A stretch of 39,606 bases of DNA from Bacillota bacterium (lineage in GTDB: Bacteria > Bacillota > Clostridia > Caldicoprobacterales > DTU083). Below are positions 34,367 through 39,606 of the stretch, piece by piece. The DNA is taken from positions 1-39,606 of the forward strand of contig JAKORJ010000084.1 of NCBI GenBank assembly GCA_029777885.1, read 5' to 3'. How positions within the stretch are numbered: position 1 is the first letter of the stretch; each line of letters starts with the position of its first letter. A program made the position numbers and the translations under genes. The notes under the pieces are model-generated. The model was not told where the DNA came from. It saw only the letters and a program-made list of their open reading frames with translations, and did no database searches.

Positions 34367-35347
34367 ATGGTAGAGCAATTACTTCTTCCGGTAGTCAGTC
34401 TGGGAGGTCTGGGGCTCTTGTTCGGAGTTGCTTTAGGTTTTGCTGCAAAAAAGTTTGCGGTAGAAAAGGACCCCAGGATAGACATGGTAAGGGAGGTTTT
34501 GCCCGGAGCAAATTGCGGTGGATGCGGTTATCCGGGTTGTGACGGTTTAGCGTCGGCTATAGTAGAAGGTAAGGCACCGGTCAATGCCTGTCCTGTCGGT
34601 GGCTTAAGTGTAGCAGAAAAGGTCAGCGCGATCATGGGCGTTGAGGCCGCTGCTGCTGAACGCAAGGTTGCAGTCGTCCTATGCCAGGGTGATTGCGACA
34701 AGGCTGTCGATAAATTTAAATATGAAGGCATTATGGATTGCGTGGCGGCGGCTATGCTGCAGGAAGGTCATAAAGGCTGCAGCTATGGATGCCTGGGGCT
34801 TGGTACTTGCGAACGGGTCTGCCCCTTTGATGCCATCCATGTCAACGAAAAGGGGATCGCCGAGGTAGACAGGGAAAAATGCACAGCATGCAACAAATGC
34901 GTCGTGGCCTGCCCTAAGAACATTATAGAACTGGTTCCCGAGTCCAGCCTTGTCCAGGTAAAATGCAAGTCAACGGAAAAGGGCAAGGACGTAAAGGCAA
35001 ACTGCAAGATCGGGTGCATCGGCTGCCAGATATGCGTAAAGGCATGCAAATTCGATGCAATCACGTTTGAAAACAACCTTGCTCGCATCGACTACGACAA
35101 GTGCGTGAATTGCATGGTTTGTGCAGAAAAATGTCCTACAGGCGCAATCAAGGCTGATTTTTCAAAAAGGAAAACTGCTTTGATAAATGATGAGCTTTGC
35201 ATAGGCTGCACCATTTGCAAAAAGAACTGCCGCTTCGACGCCATAGAAGGGGAACTGAAACAGAAGCATACTGTTATCGCGGATAAATGCACAGGCTGCG
35301 GTATATGTGAAAAGAAGTGCCCCAAAAAAGCTATAACATTAAAATAA
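34367..35347 (+). CDS. rnfB: Rnf complex subunit B, extended polyferredoxin form
   Basis: A protein of 326 residues, much longer than gamma-proteobacterial RsxB (about 190). One N-terminal membrane helix is followed by a Fe-S domain (CGGCGYPGC, then a fourth Cys in NACPVGG). Six four-cysteine ferredoxin motifs follow: CSYGCLGLGTCERVC, CTACNKCVVAC, CKIGCIGCQIC(VKAC), CVNCMVCAEKC, CIGCTICKKNC and CTGCGICEKKC. I therefore count seven likely [4Fe-4S] sites. It takes electrons from ferredoxin and passes them to the membrane part. It is last in the operon, before a strong terminator. TAGGGGG is the ribosome binding site. Confidence 0.96.
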   Translation: MVEQLLLPVVSLGGLGLLFGVALGFAAKKFAVEKDPRIDMVREVLPGANCGGCGYPGCDGLASAIVEGKAPVNACPVGGLSVAEKVSAIMGVEAAAAERKVAVVLCQGDCDKAVDKFKYEGIMDCVAAAMLQEGHKGCSYGCLGLGTCERVCPFDAIHVNEKGIAEVDREKCTACNKCVVACPKNIIELVPESSLVQVKCKSTEKGKDVKANCKIGCIGCQICVKACKFDAITFENNLARIDYDKCVNCMVCAEKCPTGAIKADFSKRKTALINDELCIGCTICKKNCRFDAIEGELKQKHTVIADKCTGCGICEKKCPKKAITLK

Positions 35348-35360
35348 AGATTGGAGCTTT

Positions 35361-35405
35361 AAGCTTGCAGCGGATACTAGAAACAGACTGCAAGCTTTTT
35401 ATTTT
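35361..35405 (+). terminator. Terminator of the rnf operon
   Basis: A 10-bp perfect stem AAGCTTGCAG/CTGCAAGCTT with a 17-nt loop is followed by TTTATTTTA. Confidence 0.85.
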
Positions 35406-35507
35406 AGAAAAATCGAGCAGGAGTGCATAAAATCAGCCAACTGGTGATATTATTACATTTCATAAAATAATGTGCGCTAGCCAAACTAGAGACAAGGAGG
35501 CGATTGT

Positions 35508-36083
35508 ATGAGAATAAGACGCAGCTTTGTCTTGAGTTTGGTTTTCATTATTTTGACAGCATTATTCATAGCTTCTTGCGCTCCGGCCAGAAGGCCGAAT
35601 AATACACCAACGAATGTACCCGGACGGCAGACAAGATTTATACCGAGACCTGATCTGCGCAGGCCATATATGTCACCCATGCCTTCGCCGGGAATTCGCC
35701 CGTGGAACAGGACACCCAGAAGATTGCCAGGTACTACTCCGGGCGCAACAGGCAGCATGCAGGAGCGAGCTGAAGCCCTTGCTGATGTTGCAGCAGAGCA
35801 AAAAGAAATTGAGTCAGCCACCTGCATAATCACCGGTAATACGGCACTGATAGGCGTGCAGTTCGACAAGCAGTATAAGGGAGAGTTGACCGACAGAATC
35901 AAAAAGGCAGTTGAAGAAAAGGTCAAGGCCAAGGACGACCGTATTCAGCGTGTAATAGTGACTGCCGATCCGGACATGGTATCAAGGATCGAGGAGATTT
36001 TCGAGGATATAGGCAAAGGAAAACCGTTATCAGGATTTGTAAAGGAAATCAATGAAATGATAAACCGTATACAGCCACGTTAA
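35508..36083 (+). CDS. YhcN/YlaJ-family sporulation lipoprotein
   Basis: A protein of 191 residues. The signal peptide has a lipobox ending at Cys24 (FIASC), then a Pro/Arg/Thr-rich linker (about 25-85), then the YhcN/YlaJ domain (LADVAAEQKEIESATCIITGNTALIGVQF, KDDRIQRVIVTADPDMVSRIEE). Proteins of this family are in the spore inner membrane or cortex region and affect germination or outgrowth. GGAGGCGATTGT precedes the ATG. Upstream, CATAAAATA at 35461-35469 resembles a sigma-K -10, without a convincing -35. Monocistronic, with its own terminator. Confidence 0.88.
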   Translation: MRIRRSFVLSLVFIILTALFIASCAPARRPNNTPTNVPGRQTRFIPRPDLRRPYMSPMPSPGIRPWNRTPRRLPGTTPGATGSMQERAEALADVAAEQKEIESATCIITGNTALIGVQFDKQYKGELTDRIKKAVEEKVKAKDDRIQRVIVTADPDMVSRIEEIFEDIGKGKPLSGFVKEINEMINRIQPR

Positions 36084-36113
36084 AAAAAGGGAGACCAGCA
36101 TCTCCCTTTTTTC
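36083..36113 (+). terminator. Terminator of the YhcN-like gene
   Basis: A 12-bp perfect stem AAAAAAGGGAGA/TCTCCCTTTTTT with a CCAGCA loop, overlapping the stop codon. It works on either strand. Confidence 0.88.
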
Positions 36114-36167
36114 AATGCATTTACACTTCCCGGCAAGCTGCAAGTTGGCTATTCATCCAATCAGTTC

Positions 36168-36196
36168 TTGACTATGGAAAATTCAGTTTATATAAT
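36168..36196 (+). promoter_or_regulatory. lgt promoter
   Basis: TTGACT (36168-36173) and a perfect TATAAT (36191-36196) are separated by 17 nt, about 58 nt ahead of the lgt start. Confidence 0.75.
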
Positions 36197-36253
36197 TCAA
36201 ATGAAAGCATTAAAGGCTTGTTTCTTAATACTACTATTTGAGGAGTGATCAGC

Positions 36254-37261
36254 ATGAGTCCTGAATTCACCTTATTTGGGCTTACTTTTCACTGGTATGG
36301 GATAATAATTGCTTGTGGCGTCATGCTTGGAGTACTGATCGCTATGCGAAGGTCAAGGTACTTTGGGCTTGATTCTGATACAGTGATCGATTTCGGCTTA
36401 CTGGCGATCCCGATGGCCATAATAGGCGCCAGGCTTTATTACGTTATATTCGAATGGAACAGCTACAAGGACGATCCGATAAGGATACTGTACATATGGG
36501 AAGGCGGACTTGCGATATACGGAGGCGTCCTGGCTTCGATACTGGCAGGGATCATATTCACCAGATGGAAGAAGATAGATTTCTGGACCCTGGCCGATCT
36601 GGGAGCTCCATGCTTGATTCTCGGTCAGGCAATAGGCCGGTGGGGCAATTTCATTAACCAGGAAGCCTATGGCTATGCAGTCGAAAACCCGGCATTGCAA
36701 TGGTTTCCCTTTGCAGTCTATATTACCGACGGAATGAGACCAGGAGACCATGGGTGGTTCTTGGCGACCTTCTTTTATGAATCGATATGGAATTTTGCTG
36801 TATTCCTGTTCCTCCTATATTATACTAAGAAGCGCAAGCGTACAGGAGAGGTATTTTTGCTGTACCTGATCCTGTACTCAGCCGGCAGGATAGTGATCGA
36901 AGGGCTAAGGACCGACAGCCTTATGTTCAACCTGTTCGGAGCAGAGCTAAGGGTGTCCCAGTGGCTGAGCGGTTTGCTGATAATAATAGGAATCGCCTTA
37001 TTTGTATATCGCCGAAAAAAGGCGGCGCCTATTACAGAGACAACATCCGGGGTGGACGCTCAGGCACAGGACCAGGTGCCGGTTGACGTGATGACGGGAA
37101 ATATGGATACTGAAAGCTCAACCGAAAACGTCAATGAGGGAGCAGGGGCCAAAACTGAAAATGATGATCATGAAGAAAAAAATGATAAGGGACTGGCAGT
37201 GGGTGAGCAACCTGGAGCCAATAGCATGCAAAACGTTGAAATGCCCGATGAAGGGGAATGA
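36254..37261 (+). CDS. lgt: Prolipoprotein diacylglyceryl transferase with an acidic C-terminal tail
   Basis: A protein of 335 residues from the ATG at 36254 (GAGGAG 8 nt upstream; a GTG at 36245 lies within that site). Seven membrane segments. The Lgt signature GRWGNFINQEAYG is intact, and the region corresponding to the E. coli His103 loop reads GGLAIYGG, with Tyr in place of His. It transfers diacylglycerol from phosphatidylglycerol to the lipobox cysteine, so it would act on the two lipoproteins encoded in this window. After the last helix (about residue 260) comes a tail of about 75 residues, rich in Glu, Asp, Asn, Thr and Gln, not part of the enzyme core. The usual Lgt length is 250-290. 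Confidence 0.96.
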   Translation: MSPEFTLFGLTFHWYGIIIACGVMLGVLIAMRRSRYFGLDSDTVIDFGLLAIPMAIIGARLYYVIFEWNSYKDDPIRILYIWEGGLAIYGGVLASILAGIIFTRWKKIDFWTLADLGAPCLILGQAIGRWGNFINQEAYGYAVENPALQWFPFAVYITDGMRPGDHGWFLATFFYESIWNFAVFLFLLYYTKKRKRTGEVFLLYLILYSAGRIVIEGLRTDSLMFNLFGAELRVSQWLSGLLIIIGIALFVYRRKKAAPITETTSGVDAQAQDQVPVDVMTGNMDTESSTENVNEGAGAKTENDDHEEKNDKGLAVGEQPGANSMQNVEMPDEGE

Positions 37262-37303
37262 TCCATATAGGTGAATAAGCTATACTGGCAAGCAATGATA
37301 TCG

Positions 37304-37335
37304 AACAGTGGCTGATAGCCACTGTTATTTTTTTC
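37304..37335 (+). terminator. Terminator of lgt
   Basis: A 10-bp perfect stem AACAGTGGCT/AGCCACTGTT with a GAT loop is followed by ATTTTTTT. Confidence 0.88.
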
Positions 37336-37429
37336 TATTAACGCCCCTGCATTAAATATAAAAAAGATGGAAAATATATTTACAGGCTTAAAATGAAAGG
37401 TAATAAGTTCGGTAGAAAGGAGCAAGCAT

Positions 37430-37813
37430 ATGGCTGACAATATGGAAACCCGCAGAGAGGGTGAAGAAAGGAACAAGGACAGAAGCTGGATAGGATTAAT
37501 AATCAGGTTTATTGTAGCTGCCATCGTCTTGATGGTCACAGCTTTCTTGACTCCCGGTTTTTCAAGGATGGGCTTTGGTACCGCGTTGCTGGCTGCAATA
37601 ATAATAGCTGCATTGGACTATATCATACAAAAGGTATTCAAAATCGATGCCTCGCCCTTTGGCAGGGGAATCATAGGTTTCATAACAGCAGCAATTATAA
37701 TTTATGTCACCCAGTTTTTTGTGCCCGGAATGGATGTAACATTCCTGGGTGCGATTATTGGCGCAGCAGTGATAGGTATCATTGATGCCATCATACCGAC
37801 AAATGTTGTCTGA
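37430..37813 (+). CDS. Small four-helix membrane protein, Phage_holin_4_2 (PF04020/YvlD) type
   Basis: A protein of 127 residues. A charged N-terminus (about 25 residues) is followed by four membrane segments with the family features RFIVAAIVLMVTAFLTPGF, AALDYIIQKVFKID, GRGIIGFITAAIIIYVTQF and GVIGIIDAIIP-like ending. Despite the family name, chromosomal members such as Bacillus YvlD are not phage genes, and their function is unknown (envelope stress association in Bacillus). GAAAGGAG lies upstream. TTTACA at 37379 and TAATAA at 37401 make a weak possible promoter. Monocistronic between two terminators. Confidence 0.82.
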   Translation: MADNMETRREGEERNKDRSWIGLIIRFIVAAIVLMVTAFLTPGFSRMGFGTALLAAIIIAALDYIIQKVFKIDASPFGRGIIGFITAAIIIYVTQFFVPGMDVTFLGAIIGAAVIGIIDAIIPTNVV

Positions 37814-37839
37814 AAATCTGAAAAATATAGCATAAAAAT

Positions 37840-37876
37840 AAGGGCAGAACGACATTCTGTCCTTTGTTTTGTTTTT
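37840..37876 (+). terminator. Terminator of the PF04020-type gene
   Basis: AAGGGCAGAA pairs with TTCTGTCCTT (one G-T pair) and is followed by TGTTTTGTTTTT. Confidence 0.75.
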
Positions 37877-37881
37877 ACAAG

Positions 37882-37910
37882 TTGAAATGCAGGTGTTGAT
37901 ACTGTATAAT
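37882..37910 (+). promoter_or_regulatory. Promoter of the DUF1836 gene
   Basis: TTGAAA (37882-37887) and a perfect TATAAT (37905-37910) are separated by 17 nt. Transcription would start near 37917. Confidence 0.7.
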
Positions 37911-37990
37911 GTAGTCATGGCTGCATGTACTTTAAATTATTGGATACTGCAAGTAATAAATCTGCAGTCCCTTATGGAGATGTAGATTGT

Positions 37991-38578
37991 ATGGATCAGG
38001 AGTTTTTATCACAGGTTTTTGACAACATAAAGAACGAAGACATCAAGCTTGAAGACATGCCTGAGTATAGGCTGTATGTCTCACAGCTAGAAGAGTTTTT
38101 CGACAAAAGGCTTGGTAAGGGCTTGGGGGACGAAGAGGAGCGCAAAACCATTTCCAAGACAATGGTGCAAAATTATATCAAGGACGGACTGCTGATGCCT
38201 CCGGAGGGCAAGTGTTACAACCGTAGTCATGTGATCCTCCTGACCCTTATCTATAATTTAAAGTCCATCCTTGCCATCAAGGATATAAAAAAGCTATTAG
38301 CTCCGATACTGAAGGACGTAAACGACGAGAGCAACAGTACGGATATCGAGTATATTTATGACAGCTATCTAAAGCTCAAGGACAAATCCTTGAAGCGGTT
38401 TTTCAACTCTGTTTCAGACCGTTATAAAATGGTCCTGGAGCAGCCAAAGCTTGAATACAAAACCGAAACGGAGTGGAGCAGGATCCAGCTGATGCTTTTC
38501 GTTGCGACCCTGGTGGCAGAGGCCAATAACCAGAAAAAAATAGCTGAATATATCATCGAGACATTTTTCAAGGGCTGA
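37991..38578 (+). CDS. DUF1836 family protein (probable MerR-like DNA-binding fold)
   Basis: A protein of 195 residues from the ATG at 37991, which has GGAGA at 11 nt; an ATG at 37925 would lie only about 8 nt from the predicted transcript start and has no ribosome binding site. DUF1836 signatures: IKLEDMPEYRLYVSQLEEFFDKRL, TISKTMVQNYIKDGLLMPPEG followed by YNRSHVILLTLIYNLKSIL. The TMVQNYIKDGLL segment resembles the recognition helix region of MerR-type winged helices, so a transcriptional role is likely by analogy. Targets and ligands are unknown. Confidence 0.85.
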   Translation: MDQEFLSQVFDNIKNEDIKLEDMPEYRLYVSQLEEFFDKRLGKGLGDEEERKTISKTMVQNYIKDGLLMPPEGKCYNRSHVILLTLIYNLKSILAIKDIKKLLAPILKDVNDESNSTDIEYIYDSYLKLKDKSLKRFFNSVSDRYKMVLEQPKLEYKTETEWSRIQLMLFVATLVAEANNQKKIAEYIIETFFKG

Positions 38579-38626
38579 TCAGTGAAGTGATATTTGACCT
38601 ACTGAAGTTTGGTTTGGATCCCTATG

Positions 38627-38655
38627 GGGCTATAGTGATTGCTATAGCCCTTTTC
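38627..38655 (+). terminator. Terminator of the DUF1836 gene
   Basis: A 9-bp perfect stem GGGCTATAG/CTATAGCCC with a 6-nt loop is followed by TTTTCTTA. Confidence 0.82.
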
Positions 38656-38698
38656 TTATAAAACCGACAAAAATCAGTGGCATTTCTTATATAAATTA

Positions 38699-38718
38699 TT
38701 GAATATTTGAATATTCAA
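38699..38718. promoter_or_regulatory. Perfect 9-bp palindrome, probable repressor or activator operator
   Basis: TTGAATATT-TG-AATATTCAA ends 9 nt before the -35 box of the next promoter. AT-rich TGAA/TTCA dyads of this kind are bound by ArsR/SmtB-type and other winged-helix regulators, but the regulator here is unknown. Confidence 0.5.
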
Positions 38719-38727
38719 ACAATTAGG

Positions 38728-38756
38728 TTGATATGCGGTATTTAATACTATATAAT
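38728..38756 (+). promoter_or_regulatory. Promoter of the 105-residue unknown gene
   Basis: TTGATA (38728-38733) and a perfect TATAAT (38751-38756) are separated by 17 nt. The leader to 38883 is about 120 nt, AT-rich, with a small AATCTATAGATT palindrome and a second TATAAT at 38818; no other gene is seen in it. Confidence 0.6.
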
Positions 38757-38882
38757 GGAGGTAATATTTATATTGTTAAATTGTTGCTTACATTATAAAA
38801 ATCTATAGATTGCACCATATAATACTGTATTGCCAAACTTGATGTCTGCAGAGAGTTTGACATAATGAAAGGAAGATCTATA

Positions 38883-39200
38883 GTGGGGAAAAAAAGGGTT
38901 CATTATGTACATAAAAGGGGCAGTATAAGGAAAATCAATACCATGCCCGGAAAATACATAGTCGTTACAAACCATGCCGTAAGAAGGTATCAGGAACGGA
39001 TAAAGATGATGAATGAAGCAAAGGCTCAGAATGCGATAATTGAATGTGTCAAGCGGAGCAGGATGATCGCCTTGACCAAATACGGAGGCCGTGAGATACG
39101 AGAGAATAAAGGAATAGTTTTTGTTTGCGAGCTCCACGGCAACATCCTATATGTCATAACAGTATTACAAAGCCAGGTAGATCTGAGATTCGTTATTTGA
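38883..39200 (+). CDS. Small basic protein of unknown function
   Basis: A protein of 105 residues from the GTG at 38883 (AAAGGAAG 7 nt upstream); an ATG at 38865 has no convincing site and overlaps that ribosome binding site. Not recognised. The first 20 residues are strongly basic (GKKRVHYVHKRGSIRK), followed by VVTNHAVRRYQERI, a helix with ECVKRSRMIALTK, and a strand pair GIVFVCELHGNILYVITVL. The His-x4-Tyr-x2-Arg start and helix-strand-strand ending recall small BECR/DUF4258-type RNase-toxin-like proteins, but this is only a resemblance and no antitoxin gene is next to it. Expressed alone, between an operator-bearing promoter and a terminator. Confidence 0.7.
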   Translation: MGKKRVHYVHKRGSIRKINTMPGKYIVVTNHAVRRYQERIKMMNEAKAQNAIIECVKRSRMIALTKYGGREIRENKGIVFVCELHGNILYVITVLQSQVDLRFVI

Positions 39201-39217
39201 TCAAATGGCATGGTCAT

Positions 39218-39246
39218 GGGCTGTCCAACGGACAGCCCGCTTATTT
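39218..39246 (+). terminator. Terminator of the 105-residue protein gene
   Basis: A 9-bp perfect stem GGGCTGTCC/GGACAGCCC with an AAC loop is followed by GCTTATTTT. Confidence 0.82.
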
Positions 39247-39271
39247 TGTGGAAATATGGTTTTTTAAGTAG

Positions 39272-39277
39272 TATAAT
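39272..39277 (+). promoter_or_regulatory. -10 box of the nicotinate phosphoribosyltransferase gene
   Basis: A perfect TATAAT about 37 nt upstream of the start; the -35 region (GAAATA) is poor. Confidence 0.4.
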
Positions 39278-39313
39278 TATAACTAAAAAATAAAATGACA
39301 GAGGCGAACTACG

Positions 39314-39606
39314 ATGCGAAATTTAACTATGATGACAGACCTTTACCAGTTGACCATGATGTATGGGTATTATAAGACTGGTACCATGAACAAGGAGGCA
39401 GTATTCGATCTCTTTTTCAGAAAGTCGAGGCAGGACAGTGCGTACAGCATCGCTGCCGGGCTTGAGCAGGTGATAGATTACATCAACAATCTGCATTTTG
39501 ATGAGGATGATCTTGTATATCTCGACAGCCTGAACCTATTCGATGCCGGATTCCTTGACCTTCTCCGGGAGCTAAGGTTCACAGGCGACATCTATGCGGT
39601 GCCGGA
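39314..39606 (+). CDS. pncB: Nicotinate phosphoribosyltransferase, 5' part (runs off the window)
   Basis: The first 97 codons are present and the gene continues past the window edge. The N-terminus reads MRNLTMMTDLYQLTMMYGY, followed by AVFDLFFRKS and SIAAGLEQVIDYI, the hallmark opening of the NAPRTase family. The enzyme joins nicotinate to PRPP in the Preiss-Handler NAD salvage pathway. GAGGCGA precedes the ATG. The catalytic PRPP-binding region lies beyond the window and was not seen. Confidence 0.9.
   Translation, partial: MRNLTMMTDLYQLTMMYGYYKTGTMNKEAVFDLFFRKSRQDSAYSIAAGLEQVIDYINNLHFDEDDLVYLDSLNLFDAGFLDLLRELRFTGDIYAVP

Noticed and set aside
37430-37813. Prophage remnant suggested by the phage-holin family name
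   Set aside because: No other phage gene is nearby; the gene sits among housekeeping genes and PF04020 members are common chromosomal membrane proteins.
38755-38808. 17-codon ORF (ATG at 38755) in the leader of the small unknown gene
   Set aside because: Its start overlaps the -10 box of the promoter, so it would not be transcribed from there, and it has no ribosome binding site.

Overview
The window is a chromosomal segment of an anaerobic, spore-forming Clostridia-type Firmicute. The evidence is the gene order tig-clpP-clpX-lonB-lon-engB, a clostridial rnfCDGEAB operon, a YhcN/YlaJ-type sporulation lipoprotein, a PolA whose proofreading site has decayed, strong AGGAGG-type ribosome binding sites with frequent GTG/TTG starts, and simple TTGACA/TATAAT promoters. 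No IS element, CRISPR array, rRNA or prophage was seen. Bases 1-184 hold nothing I can support.

Layout. (1) 210-1451, minus: a secreted wall-binding protein with two peptidoglycan-binding repeats, a LysM and a His/Asp-rich C-terminal domain. (2) 1652-10811, plus: a corrinoid-flavoured block with a B12-type radical SAM protein, a PocR-AraC regulator, a methyl-carrying corrinoid protein and, after a membrane protein and a GT4 glycosyltransferase, a RACo-type ferredoxin/ASKHA corrinoid reactivator. The substrate methyltransferase such a system needs is absent. (3) 10844-11611, minus: FabI, divergent from (4) 11850-19998, the protein quality-control cluster of trigger factor, ClpP, ClpX, LonB, LonA and EngB. 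(5) 20011-22614: two proteins of unknown function in divergent orientation (the second probably spore-associated) and a tRNA-Leu(CAA). (6) 22746-28933: an orphan zinc-type anti-sigma factor behind an ECF-like promoter, then polA-coaE-lytic transglycosylase-oligopeptide binding lipoprotein. (7) 29013-29989: tRNA-Leu(GAG) behind a consensus promoter, and a TSUP (TauE/SafE) permease encoded as two half-size genes. (8) 30218-35347: the Rnf ferredoxin:NAD+ oxidoreductase operon, with a near-perfect Rex operator in its leader. (9) 35508-39606: YhcN-like lipoprotein, Lgt with an acidic tail, a small PF04020-type membrane protein, a DUF1836 protein, a small unknown protein behind a palindromic operator, and the 5' end of a nicotinate phosphoribosyltransferase gene.

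How it fits together. The Rnf complex couples reduced ferredoxin to NAD+ reduction and ion pumping. The Rex site suggests it is tuned by NADH/NAD+. The corrinoid protein and its activator point to methyl-group metabolism that would feed the same reductive pathways. The most interesting items are the corrinoid module without a methyltransferase, the Rex site and hairpin ahead of rnfC, the orphan anti-sigma gene with its own ECF promoter, the split TSUP transporter, and several conserved-looking proteins of unknown function, two of them with sporulation-like or operator-like upstream signals. Gene starts were moved from the longest ORF wherever the ribosome binding site or the family N-terminus decided it. 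All promoter and operator calls come from reading the sequence by eye.
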